NCBI GenBank assembly: GCA_913045625.1
Contig: CAJWPE010000011.1
Span: 1-32,523, forward strand
Reading direction: 5' to 3'
DNA length: 32,523 nucleotides
Source of the DNA: an uncultured Chloroflexota bacterium
GTDB lineage: Bacteria; Chloroflexota; Dehalococcoidia; Lucifugimonadales; UBA826
Shown here: piece after piece, positions 17,054-25,315 of the stretch
Position numbering within the stretch: the first letter of the stretch is position 1
Layout of the letters: every line of letters begins with the position of its first letter
Notes under the pieces: model-generated
What the model saw: only the letters and a program-made list of their open reading frames with translations
Told to the model about the DNA's origin: nothing
The model's database searches: none
Program-made: the position numbers and the translations under genes

Positions 17054-17917
17054 ATGACAAAACAATACATTCAATCAGAAACTGTTGGCAAAGTACTCTT
17101 ACTTACTATGCACGATCCAGACACTAGAAATGCTATTGGTGAAGAAATGGCAGCACAACTTGAAGAAGAATTGGATAGATTTGAGTTTAGTTCGAATCTT
17201 CGTGCTGTAGTCTTGACAGGTTCAAATCCATCTTTCTGTTCAGGAGCCAATGTAAAATCATGGGACAAAGATAATAAAACAACCCAACGAGAACCAATCC
17301 CAGAAGATAGGTCCCCATGGGATTTATTAAACGAAGCTTGGGAAAAACAATCTTTAATCCCAGGCAGACCAAAAGATTTCATTGATCCAGTTAGGTTAAT
17401 TCCAGTAAGACTACACAATCTGCAAAAACCATCTATAGCTGCGGTAAATGGCCCTGCTATGGGGTTAGGGTGTGGTATTGCTCTCTCATGTGATATTAGA
17501 TACGCATCAGAAAATGCTAAATTCTCTGAAATGTTTGTAAAACGTGGATTAATTCCAGCAGACGGGTCATGTTGGCAATTACCTAGAATGATAGGCTTAT
17601 CAAGAACTCTACTATTACAATATACTGGTGATATTTTAGATGCTCAAGCTGCTTTTGAACTAGGAATAGTGAATGAAGTCTGTGAACAAAATCAAATCTT
17701 AGAATCAAGTATGGAACTTGCTGAAAAAATTTCTAATGGTGCAACTTATGGAATGTCATTAATTAAAAAATTAGTTCATGAATCTCAGTTTATTGATTTT
17801 GAAACTAGTATCAAGCTGGCTGGCCCAGCTCAAGAATTAGCAAGAAGAACACAAGATCATCAAGAAGGCGTAACTTCATTTATTGAAAAAAGGAAACCAA
17901 ATTTTATTGGGAAATAA
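17054..17917 (+). CDS. Enoyl-CoA hydratase/isomerase family protein (second crotonase)
   Basis: A 287-residue crotonase with oxyanion-hole motifs NPSFCSGANVKSWD and NGPAMGLGCGIALSCDIRYA. The active-site region reads RGLIPADGSCWQLPRMIGLS, with Asp where classical hydratases have the second Glu, so isomerase or another crotonase chemistry is possible. There is an insertion of about 30 residues after the first motif (DKDNKTTQREPIPEDRSPWD). AAGGTG lies six bases before the ATG. It shares little with the 11091-11864 crotonase beyond the family motifs, so the two are not recent duplicates. It ends one base from the convergent alpha/beta-hydrolase gene. Confidence 0.9.
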   Translation: MTKQYIQSETVGKVLLLTMHDPDTRNAIGEEMAAQLEEELDRFEFSSNLRAVVLTGSNPSFCSGANVKSWDKDNKTTQREPIPEDRSPWDLLNEAWEKQSLIPGRPKDFIDPVRLIPVRLHNLQKPSIAAVNGPAMGLGCGIALSCDIRYASENAKFSEMFVKRGLIPADGSCWQLPRMIGLSRTLLLQYTGDILDAQAAFELGIVNEVCEQNQILESSMELAEKISNGATYGMSLIKKLVHESQFIDFETSIKLAGPAQELARRTQDHQEGVTSFIEKRKPNFIGK

Positions 17918-17918
17918 T

Positions 17919-18521
17919 TTATTGGTTATTAAACCAAGAAATAGCTGAAATTAATGAATGAGGAGAATCTGCATGAAATTGATGCCCTCCTCCTTCTAAT
18001 TCAGTTACAAAACATCTTTTCTGTTTCTCTCGAATTTGTATTGCTAACTCATGAGAAATCACATCGCTTTGCCTGCCTCTAACATATAAAGATGGGATAA
18101 GAAGTTTCCCCCATATGTCCCAAACATGTTCATCAGAAAACTTAGTTTCAATCAAAATCAACTTTTTGATCATATTTGGCTTTTGATTGGCTATTAACAC
18201 TGCACACTCTCCCCCAAAACCATGTCCAATCAAAAAAAATGATTTATAACTACTTTGATCCAAAAAATCTAAAATGTCAGAAACGCATGTATTTATAGAA
18301 ACTTTTTCTAATGAAGAATTTAAACCATGACCTCTGAAATCGATTTGAATGATATTAAATATTTTACTTAAATCTTCAGTGATTTGTTTCCAAGATTCAG
18401 AGCTGTCACCAATTTCATGTAACAAAATTACAGGTTGAAGATTTTTGTCATTTTTTAGAAATTTATTAGTTTCCAAATAATTCAAACTCAAGAACTCCGA
18501 GTTCTTAAAAGTATAATTCAT
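17919..18521 (-). CDS. Alpha/beta-hydrolase homologue with Gly in place of the nucleophile Ser
   Basis: A short (200-residue) alpha/beta-hydrolase fold protein. Seen: oxyanion-side VILLHEIGDSSESW, DFRGHG, nucleophile elbow FLIGHGFGGE, possible acid D153 in RGRQSDVIS, and H180 in GGGHQFHADSP. The elbow should be GHSxGG; here it is GHGFGG, so the nucleophile is Gly101 (codon GGT). The usual cap domain is also missing: the chain passes almost directly from the sixth strand (LILIETKFS) to the seventh (SLYVRG). It may be a non-enzymatic binding protein or use different chemistry. It starts four bases after the stop of the TlpA-like gene and is last in the TPP enzyme - TlpA - hydrolase operon. Confidence 0.85.
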   Translation of the reverse strand: MNYTFKNSEFLSLNYLETNKFLKNDKNLQPVILLHEIGDSSESWKQITEDLSKIFNIIQIDFRGHGLNSSLEKVSINTCVSDILDFLDQSSYKSFFLIGHGFGGECAVLIANQKPNMIKKLILIETKFSDEHVWDIWGKLLIPSLYVRGRQSDVISHELAIQIREKQKRCFVTELEGGGHQFHADSPHSLISAISWFNNQ

Positions 18522-18525
18522 TAGA

Positions 18526-19143
18526 TTAATTTAAACTCCGAAATGATTCTATATTTTCACCAAACTGAACGTCATTATCATTAGTCAATATTTCTCGAAT
18601 AATTTTGTCCAACTTACTTTCAGAAATTGATCCTACCCACCTTCCCAGGATCTGATTATCTAAAATAAAAAAAGTTACAGGAATACCAGTCACACCATAA
18701 TCTACAGTAATATTTCCATCAGAATCATAAACGTTAGGATAAGTGATAGAAAATTCTTGTAAATATTTTATTGCATCAACAGAGCTTGAACCATCTTGAA
18801 TGTTAATTCCTAGAAATTTAACTCCACTATCTTGATATTTTTCAGAAAGTCTTTGAAATCCTGGTGCTTCATCTCTACAAGGAGGGCACCAAGAAGCCCA
18901 AAAATTTACAACTATAATATCTCCCATAAAATCATTTAGAGTGGCATAAGACACTATCTCTGAAGAATCAATTACGGGAGCAATAAAACTGGGAGCCTCT
19001 TTTCCTATAAGAACTTTTCCACTTCTGCCTGTTGCAGAAGTCTGATTAGATAAGCCAAAAGCTAACAAAGAAGTAAAACCCAAAATCATCATTCCGATTA
19101 ATAGGATTAAAACACCTTTAGTTAAGTTTTTATTTGAGTTCAT
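18526..19143 (-). CDS. Membrane-anchored TlpA/ResA-type thiol-disulfide oxidoreductase
   Basis: A 205-residue extracytoplasmic thioredoxin. An N-terminal uncleaved anchor (GVLILLIGMMILGFTSLLAF, ~10-29) is followed by a thioredoxin-fold domain with active site WCPPC (C86 and C89 in FWASWCPPCRDEAPGF) and the conserved cis-proline P155 in GVTGIPVTFFI. Such proteins usually reduce disulfides outside the membrane, for example in cytochrome c maturation, but no ccm or ccs gene is in the window. It lies 46 bases downstream of the TPP enzyme and four bases upstream of the pseudo-hydrolase. The ATG at 19143 lacks a clear Shine-Dalgarno. Confidence 0.9.
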   Translation of the reverse strand: MNSNKNLTKGVLILLIGMMILGFTSLLAFGLSNQTSATGRSGKVLIGKEAPSFIAPVIDSSEIVSYATLNDFMGDIIVVNFWASWCPPCRDEAPGFQRLSEKYQDSGVKFLGINIQDGSSSVDAIKYLQEFSITYPNVYDSDGNITVDYGVTGIPVTFFILDNQILGRWVGSISESKLDKIIREILTNDNDVQFGENIESFRSLN

Positions 19144-19189
19144 ATATCAATATTAATAGTAAATCTATAAATAACCCATACTCAATTTA

Positions 19190-20830
19190 CTAAAAATTTG
19201 ATCTACGATCCTCCAGGTTTGTATGAATATCTAATAAGACTGTTTTACCTTCAGAATTAAGCTTTTTAGCTTGCTCTAAAGCACCTGCTACATCTTCTGG
19301 TTTAGTAACAGTAATTCCAACTGCACCAAGACCTTCAGCAATTTTAGCGTAATCTCCAGTCATATATGTTGTTCCAAAAGATTCTCTAGCAGTAGGATAT
19401 CCCCCAGGATATGTAGCCATACCTCCATTGTTTAGTAATACTGTTGTGATCGGAGCTTTAGCTCTTACAGAAGTTTCTATATCTAATCCTGACATCCCAA
19501 AAGCACCATCACCCATAATGTTCAAACAAAACTTATCTGGACATGCAATCTTTACACCCGTCATTAAAGGAATCCCATAACCTAAGTGAGTGGTTTTTCC
19601 CCAACCTACATAACTATGAGGTACAGTTCCAGGATAAAACGGCATAATAATATCTCTGGGAGCTCCAGCATCATGAGTCACAATGCTGTTTTCAAGATCC
19701 AATACTTTGATCATTTCTCCAACAACTCTATATGCACTAATTGGAGTTTCTTCAGATTCTAATATCGGTTGCCATTGTGACATCCATTTTTCGTTAATAT
19801 CAGAAATTTGTTTTGATATATCTTCACTAGATTTTTTACCTTGATCTCCTAAAATATTTTTCACTTCTTTAATCATCATTTGTAAAGTTAGTTTTGCATC
19901 ACCGACTAATCCCACAGTAATATCAAAATCTTTATTAATGTCTGCTATAGTTTCGGTACTGTGAATCATAGTCTTACCATCAGGAATGGGTTGACCATAT
20001 GAAGTTCTTGATAAGCTAGATCCAACAGCAAACAAAACATCAGATTCTTGCAACCAGGTTCTTGCTTGCAAAGAAGTAGAACCACTTCCTGATCCTAATG
20101 ATAAAGGATGCCTTTGATCAAATCCTGACTTACCAGGCATAGTGCAATAAACTGGAATTTGAGTTAATTCTGCTAATTCAGTCAACTCTTCTGAAGCGTC
20201 AGACATCAAAACTCCCATACCAGACCAAATCACAGGTTTTTTAGCATCTAACAAAAGTTGAACTGCCTCACTAATATGAGAAGGTTCAGGAGAAAATCTA
20301 TATCTCTGTGGAGAAACATAAGACTCTACAATAGAGTCATCCACTTCCATATCTGCAACATCTCCAGGAATTTCTACTATAACAGGGCCTGGTCTACCAT
20401 TTCTTAATGCATGAAAAGCACGTCTCATAACAGAACTGACTTGATTAGGTTGGAATATTACTTCTGAAGATACAGACACAGATTGATATGTTCTAGCAGG
20501 GGAAAAGTTGGGTTTAACTGACCTTGCGGCCACAGCAGATCCTCCAGGCAAATACAATATTGGAACATTGTCAGCATATGCTTGGGCAAGACCTCCCATA
20601 GTATTTTCTGAACCTGGTCCTCCTTGTGTAACTAAAACACCAAATTCCTCGCGATTTTTCATTCTGCTAAAACCATCTACTGCCATAGCAGCACCACGTT
20701 CTTGTCGAAACATTATGGGATTAATGCCAGCTTGGGCTATTGATTCAATTAAATTATTGGAAGGAAAACACCCCACCCACTTAATACCTTCAATTTTTAA
20801 TATCTGAGCAACAGCATCATTAACTTTCAT
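19190..20830 (-). CDS. Thiamine-pyrophosphate-dependent enzyme (acetolactate synthase-like family)
   Basis: A 546-residue TPP enzyme of the IlvB / benzoylformate decarboxylase / oxalyl-CoA decarboxylase superfamily. The N-terminal PYR domain has catalytic E44 (FRQERGAAMAVDGFSRM) and VTQGGPGSENTMGG. A central Rossmann-like domain follows, then the C-terminal PP domain with the TPP/Mg motif GDG (440-442, NIMGDGAFGMSGLDIE) ending in LLNN (465-468). The length fits, but no ilvN regulatory subunit or ilvC is adjacent, so true acetolactate synthase is doubtful. A decarboxylase or ligase for 2-keto acids is more likely, with the substrate unknown. GGAGAAATTAAAATG gives a good start. It leads an operon with a TlpA protein and a pseudo-hydrolase. 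Confidence 0.9.
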   Translation of the reverse strand: MKVNDAVAQILKIEGIKWVGCFPSNNLIESIAQAGINPIMFRQERGAAMAVDGFSRMKNREEFGVLVTQGGPGSENTMGGLAQAYADNVPILYLPGGSAVAARSVKPNFSPARTYQSVSVSSEVIFQPNQVSSVMRRAFHALRNGRPGPVIVEIPGDVADMEVDDSIVESYVSPQRYRFSPEPSHISEAVQLLLDAKKPVIWSGMGVLMSDASEELTELAELTQIPVYCTMPGKSGFDQRHPLSLGSGSGSTSLQARTWLQESDVLFAVGSSLSRTSYGQPIPDGKTMIHSTETIADINKDFDITVGLVGDAKLTLQMMIKEVKNILGDQGKKSSEDISKQISDINEKWMSQWQPILESEETPISAYRVVGEMIKVLDLENSIVTHDAGAPRDIIMPFYPGTVPHSYVGWGKTTHLGYGIPLMTGVKIACPDKFCLNIMGDGAFGMSGLDIETSVRAKAPITTVLLNNGGMATYPGGYPTARESFGTTYMTGDYAKIAEGLGAVGITVTKPEDVAGALEQAKKLNSEGKTVLLDIHTNLEDRRSNF

Positions 20831-20936
20831 TTTAATTTCTCCAATTCATCTAATATGTTTTATATATAGGTTAAAATCAGCATCATTGTAAATATAAGAG
20901 TTATCATAATCAACTCATCAAGTTTTAAAGAGCAAC

Positions 20937-21686
20937 ATGATCATTGGAAATAACATAATTTACCTCAAAGAAACCACTTCTACCATGGATGTGTGTAAAC
21001 AACTTGCCTCAGATAAATTTGAAGAGGGTACAGTAGTAATTGCTAACTATCAAAACTCAGGTAGGGGTAGATTTAACAGGGTATGGATTTCACCTGCAGG
21101 AATAAATTTACACGTATCCATTTTATTATCACCTACTTTTGATCAAATGAAATATTTGAATATGGCTGCAACTTTAGCTGTAATCGATACGATTAAAAAA
21201 ATTACAAATATCCCCAGTCAAATCAAATGGCCAAACGATGTTCAAGTTAATGGTAAAAAAATCTCAGGGATACTAATAGAATCTGAGTTGTCTACAACTA
21301 ATATTAATTATTCCGTGGTAGGAATAGGATTAAACATTAATTTAAATCCTCAAGAATTCCCAGAAATTTCTAATTTTGCTACTAGTCTAAAAAACGAAAC
21401 AAAACTATTTATAAACAGATCAACAGTTTTACATACCCTTATCAAATTTTTTGATCATTACTACAACATAATTAAACAAAATAAATCCTTGACAAAAAAG
21501 TGGGGGGATTACTTAAATACAATCGGCAGAAACATAGAAATTTCATTTACTGATAAGCCCGGAGAACAAACAATTTCAGGGTTAGCTCACTCAGTAAATG
21601 AAGACGGATCATTAAATCTAAAACTAGATGACAACTCTTTATTAACAGTTTCTGCAGGAGAAATTACAATCAATAAAATTGAATGA
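20937..21686 (+). CDS. birA: Biotin--[acetyl-CoA-carboxylase] ligase, without DNA-binding domain
   Basis: Attaches biotin to the carboxyl-carrier subunit of carboxylases through biotinyl-5'-AMP. The 249 residues begin directly in the catalytic domain: YLKETTSTMD, the adenylate-binding SGRGRFNRVW (GRGR at 42-45), KWPNDVQVNGKKISGILIE and VVGIGLNINL, then the small C-terminal beta domain (GLAHSVNEDGSLNLKLDD). There is no N-terminal winged helix, so this is a monofunctional ligase rather than a BirA repressor. It is divergent from the TPP enzyme gene and ends two bases from the convergent yggT. Confidence 0.94.
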   Translation: MIIGNNIIYLKETTSTMDVCKQLASDKFEEGTVVIANYQNSGRGRFNRVWISPAGINLHVSILLSPTFDQMKYLNMAATLAVIDTIKKITNIPSQIKWPNDVQVNGKKISGILIESELSTTNINYSVVGIGLNINLNPQEFPEISNFATSLKNETKLFINRSTVLHTLIKFFDHYYNIIKQNKSLTKKWGDYLNTIGRNIEISFTDKPGEQTISGLAHSVNEDGSLNLKLDDNSLLTVSAGEITINKIE

Positions 21687-21688
21687 AA

Positions 21689-21961
21689 TTATATCAAAAG
21701 CTTACCTGCAAGCCATTGAATCAAATTTATTCCTATAATAGCTACTAGAGGAGCTAAGTCAAACATTCCAGTTTTGGGTAGCTTATTCCTTATAGGAGAC
21801 AATATCGGTTCAGTGGTCGTATATAACATTTTTAAAATAGTAAAAACCAAACTGCCTGGAACTATCAATCTGCCTGGAACCCAAGAAGAAAGAACTCTTG
21901 CTAATATTAATAAATATAGTATCCAAGTTAATATGGAAATGAAATTATATAAAAGTAAAAT
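21689..21961 (-). CDS. yggT: YggT-family small membrane protein, probable ATT start
   Basis: About 90 residues with two hydrophobic segments: YNFISILTWILYLLILARVL and LAPLVAIIGINLIQWLAGKL. Between them are family-typical pieces: ARVLSSWVPG, YTTTEPILSPIRNKLP and GMFDLAPLVAI, which match the YggT pattern of DPIL-P-RR-LP and D-SP. The frame has no ATG, GTG or TTG before the end of the first membrane helix. The best start is ATT at 21961-21959, overlapping the proC stop as TAATT, with GGAG eight bases upstream. This mirrors common TAATG junctions. proC-yggT adjacency is typical of the family. Function is unclear; an osmotic or cell-division link has been suggested for relatives. Identity is fairly sure, the start is inferred. 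Confidence 0.8.
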   Translation of the reverse strand: MLLLYNFISILTWILYLLILARVLSSWVPGRLIVPGSLVFTILKMLYTTTEPILSPIRNKLPKTGMFDLAPLVAIIGINLIQWLAGKLLI

Positions 21962-22764
21962 TAACCTAACTCCAAAGATCTTTCATAAGCAGCAACTACC
22001 CCGTTAATCACAGCAGCACGAAAATTATCGTTTTCCAGAGATAGAATTGCTTCAATTGTTGTTCCTGCTGGGGATGTAACCATATCTTTTAATTCTGCAG
22101 GATGTTTTCCCGTATCATCTACAAATTTTGTGCTTCCCAATAATGTTTGTAAGGTTAATGTTCTAGCCATTTCTCTAGGCATTCCCAAGTAAACCCCTGC
22201 ATCAATCAATGCCTCTATAAACATAAACACATATGCGGGTCCACTAGCACTCAAAGCTGTAGACATATCTAAATATTTTTCTTCTTTTACAAAAAATTGT
22301 TTGCCTAGAGTATCTAAGATTTTTTCAATCACACTGAGAGTAGTGTTAGGAACTTCAGGAAAAGCAGTCCATACTGCCATTCCTTCACCAATTTGTGCAG
22401 GAGTATTTGGCATAACACGAACTACGTTTGAATGATTCGTATAAGACCTAATAGAGTCTAAATTTGCGCCAGCAACTATTGAAACTAAAGATGTTTCTTT
22501 ATGGATTTTCCCATTAATCTCATCACATACTTGTTTTAAATTCTGTGGTTTGACTGCCAAAAATAATAATCCTTGCTGTTTAGACACTTCTAAATTATTG
22601 CCTGTAACCTCAATGGAATAATTTGATCGCAGTTCTGATCTTCTTGCTTCAATAGGTTCACTTACTAGAATTTGGGACGGAGAAACTAATTCTGAATTCA
22701 CAATTCCTGAGATAATTGCTTCAGCCATTTTTCCTCCGCCCACAAAAGATATTTTTAAATCCAT
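21961..22764 (-). CDS. proC: Pyrroline-5-carboxylate reductase
   Basis: Last step of proline synthesis: NAD(P)H reduction of pyrroline-5-carboxylate. The 267 residues show the dinucleotide-binding KISFVGGGKMAEAIISG, VVRVMPNTPAQIGEGM, and the conserved catalytic-domain block SASGPAYVFMFIEALIDAGV, with KDMVTSPAGTTIEAI near the end. Length is typical. The start has AGGAAT about seven bases upstream, 27 bases after nrdJ. Its stop codon shares one base with the presumed ATT start of yggT. It belongs to the nrdR-nrdJ-proC-yggT transcription unit. Confidence 0.95.
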   Translation of the reverse strand: MDLKISFVGGGKMAEAIISGIVNSELVSPSQILVSEPIEARRSELRSNYSIEVTGNNLEVSKQQGLLFLAVKPQNLKQVCDEINGKIHKETSLVSIVAGANLDSIRSYTNHSNVVRVMPNTPAQIGEGMAVWTAFPEVPNTTLSVIEKILDTLGKQFFVKEEKYLDMSTALSASGPAYVFMFIEALIDAGVYLGMPREMARTLTLQTLLGSTKFVDDTGKHPAELKDMVTSPAGTTIEAILSLENDNFRAAVINGVVAAYERSLELG

Positions 22765-22791
22765 AAAATATTCCTGAGCGATTATAAAAAC

Positions 22792-25239
22792 TTATTCACA
22801 CTTACTGTACCCACAATCAACACAACTCAAACATCCCTCTTGATTAATTAAAACACTGGGACAATCAGGGCATATTATCGCATTTTGTTCGTTTTGAAAG
22901 TTAGTATTAACTTCTTTTTTTGTTGAAGAAATCAACTCAATTTGAGTAGCAACACTAACAGCATCTACAGAAACATCATCCTTATCGACATTATCAGAAA
23001 TATGTCTATTCAATGCTATAGCTATGGCATCTGGTGCAGATCTAACCAATGTGCCTCCATCCCAAGCTGGTTCATCAGTTATACCTCTCAATTGATCTAC
23101 AATTTGGTCAGGTTCAACTCCTGCCCTTAAAGACATAGATGCCAACCTAGCAATAGCTTGTAAATATGCAGAGTCACTGCCACCTGACTTACCTAAATTT
23201 GCAAAAACTTCAAATGGATTACCTTCTTCATCAAAATTGATAGTAACAAACATTGTTCCATGACCAGTCCTAATACGGTCAGTAATACCAGTTAATGATG
23301 AAGGTCGCTTTCGAGGAGTTTTCACTAAATCAATTGCATCTGATTTATCAGAAGACTTAGTTGATCCAGTTTCTAGAACCTGCATTGATTTTGAACCATC
23401 TCTATAAACCGTAACAGCTTTACATCCAGTTTCCCAAGCTAACATATATGCATCTTTGACGTCTTGTATAGTTGCAGAATTCGGCAAGTTAATTGTTTTA
23501 GAAACCGAATTTGTTACGTGTTTCTGCCAAATTGACTGCATTTTAATATGGGCTTCTGCAGATACTCGCATAGAAGTCCTAAAAACATCTGAATTAATTC
23601 CATGATCTCCCATAATTTTTTCAGCATTTTCTGGATCTTCTACAATTTTTTCTAACACTTCTCTAACAGCCTGTTCTGAACCTAGTGCTTGTTCTAAGCT
23701 TTGAGTAATAGAAATTGGTGCGTCTAGTAATCTAGAACTTGCTCCTTCATGATCTTGCCATAACACATTTGACCACCAAGCCATAGCAAAGTGCGGTTCA
23801 ATCCCACTTGAACATCCAGCAATTCGACTGATAGTTCCTGTAGGGGCAATAGTAATCACACTTGAATTTCTAACTGGTGGCATTCCTTGTTCTTTTAATG
23901 CAGAACCCTCATATTCAGGAAACGGTCCCCTTTCAGAAGCTACGTTAGCAGATTCATCCCAAGCAGTAGAATTCAAAAATTCTCCTAACTTATCAGCTAA
24001 ATCTAAGGCTCCTTGAGAATCATAAGGTAGTCCCATTCGTACCAAAGCATCAGCCCATCCCATTACCCCCAAACCAATTCTACGAGTATTTAAGTTAGTC
24101 TCTCTCAATTTGGGCAATGGAAACGAATTTACTTCAATTACATCATTTAAAAATCTAACGGCAGTACGAGTAGTATGCTCCAAAGATTCCCAATCAAAAT
24201 CTCCATCTTTAATGTGTAGATCCAAATTAATTGAACCCAAACAACAATTTCCATAATTTTCTAAAAATTCTTCCCCGCAAGGGTTACTAGTTTTAATTTT
24301 ACCCATTTGAGGATTTGGAGCAGTTTCCCAAACTCTATCAATAAAAACCACACCCGGGTCTCCTGTTTTCCAAGCTGATTCAGTAATCTCATTCCATAAT
24401 TCGCGTGCATTAACAGTACTTACCACATCATTAGATGGACCATTACCTGTGTCCCTAGGGTTAACTAAATGAATATCCAAATCATCTTTAACTGCATTCA
24501 TAAATTCATCTGTAATTTGGACGGATATATTAAAATTCTGCAACGTATCATCATCATCTTTACAATGAATAAATTCCTTTATATCCGGATGAGTAATTAT
24601 CAATTGCCCCATATGAGCCCCTAGCCTAAAAGCTCCTTGAGTCAACGTAGCACCAACAGCTGAATATAATTTCATTACAGCAATAGGACCACAAGCTTGG
24701 CCATGTGTAGTAGCAATTTTATCTTGTTTTGGTCTCAAATCAGATAAACCAAATCCAATTCCACCACCCCATTTCTCAATCATTGCAGCATCATTCGCTA
24801 TCTTCATAATAGATTGAATATTATCCTCTGGTGAAACAACAAAACATGCCGACAAGCATCCACGATCAGTACCAGCATTTACTAATGTTGGAGAGTTAGG
24901 AAGAAATTTTAAAGATGACATTAAATCATAATAAAGATTTGCATACTCCTGCTGTTTAGGAGCATCAGCACCTAGAGAGACAGCATTAGCAACTCTATGA
25001 AACAATCCATCGGCATCCTCAAAAGGGTTACCTGATTTATCACGTTGTAAATATCGTTTTTCAATAATAAAACGAGCATTATCACTAAGAGGCAAGTTAT
25101 CAATTGGGGCATCTAATTGTTGATTATCATTCAAAAAATTAGATGTCACAACATCAGTAATTTCGCTAGAGACACCTGCACTTGATAAAGCCTCTATTAC
25201 ATCTTTTAATACTTTAGATTTTTCTGCCTCTTGGGTCAT
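22792..25239 (-). CDS. nrdJ: Adenosylcobalamin-dependent (class II) ribonucleotide reductase
   Basis: Reduces ribonucleotides to deoxyribonucleotides using a B12-derived radical, independent of oxygen. The 815 residues show the class II core: LSDNARFIIEKRYL, NSPTLVNAG (115-123), the active-site Cys in CLSACFVVSPEDN (C132 region), the radical-site block NPCGEEFLENYGNCCLGSIN (319-338) and APTGTISRIAGCSSGIEPHF. A cysteine-rich C-terminus (CPDCPSVL, CLSCVDCGYSKCE) probably shuttles electrons. I see no N-terminal ATP-cone. AGGAG lies eight bases before the ATG. It is directly downstream of its presumed repressor nrdR. No other RNR class is in the window, so the host probably needs cobalamin. Confidence 0.96.
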   Translation of the reverse strand: MTQEAEKSKVLKDVIEALSSAGVSSEITDVVTSNFLNDNQQLDAPIDNLPLSDNARFIIEKRYLQRDKSGNPFEDADGLFHRVANAVSLGADAPKQQEYANLYYDLMSSLKFLPNSPTLVNAGTDRGCLSACFVVSPEDNIQSIMKIANDAAMIEKWGGGIGFGLSDLRPKQDKIATTHGQACGPIAVMKLYSAVGATLTQGAFRLGAHMGQLIITHPDIKEFIHCKDDDDTLQNFNISVQITDEFMNAVKDDLDIHLVNPRDTGNGPSNDVVSTVNARELWNEITESAWKTGDPGVVFIDRVWETAPNPQMGKIKTSNPCGEEFLENYGNCCLGSINLDLHIKDGDFDWESLEHTTRTAVRFLNDVIEVNSFPLPKLRETNLNTRRIGLGVMGWADALVRMGLPYDSQGALDLADKLGEFLNSTAWDESANVASERGPFPEYEGSALKEQGMPPVRNSSVITIAPTGTISRIAGCSSGIEPHFAMAWWSNVLWQDHEGASSRLLDAPISITQSLEQALGSEQAVREVLEKIVEDPENAEKIMGDHGINSDVFRTSMRVSAEAHIKMQSIWQKHVTNSVSKTINLPNSATIQDVKDAYMLAWETGCKAVTVYRDGSKSMQVLETGSTKSSDKSDAIDLVKTPRKRPSSLTGITDRIRTGHGTMFVTINFDEEGNPFEVFANLGKSGGSDSAYLQAIARLASMSLRAGVEPDQIVDQLRGITDEPAWDGGTLVRSAPDAIAIALNRHISDNVDKDDVSVDAVSVATQIELISSTKKEVNTNFQNEQNAIICPDCPSVLINQEGCLSCVDCGYSKCE

Positions 25240-25315
25240 TCAATTCTCCTATAAAACTCTTTTTCCATATAATTTTAGATAATAAGATTAGCACAAAATA
25301 AGAACATTTGTACTG

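Noticed and set aside
21774-22007. Plus-strand open frame of 77 codons over the birA-proC gap
   Set aside because: It is the antisense of yggT and the proC end. The minus-strand translation has clear YggT motifs and the plus frame has no recognisable features.
25240-25315. Cobalamin riboswitch before nrdJ
   Set aside because: The gap is only 76 bases and shows no B12-box-like sequence or complex pairing. Control by NrdR upstream of nrdR is more likely.
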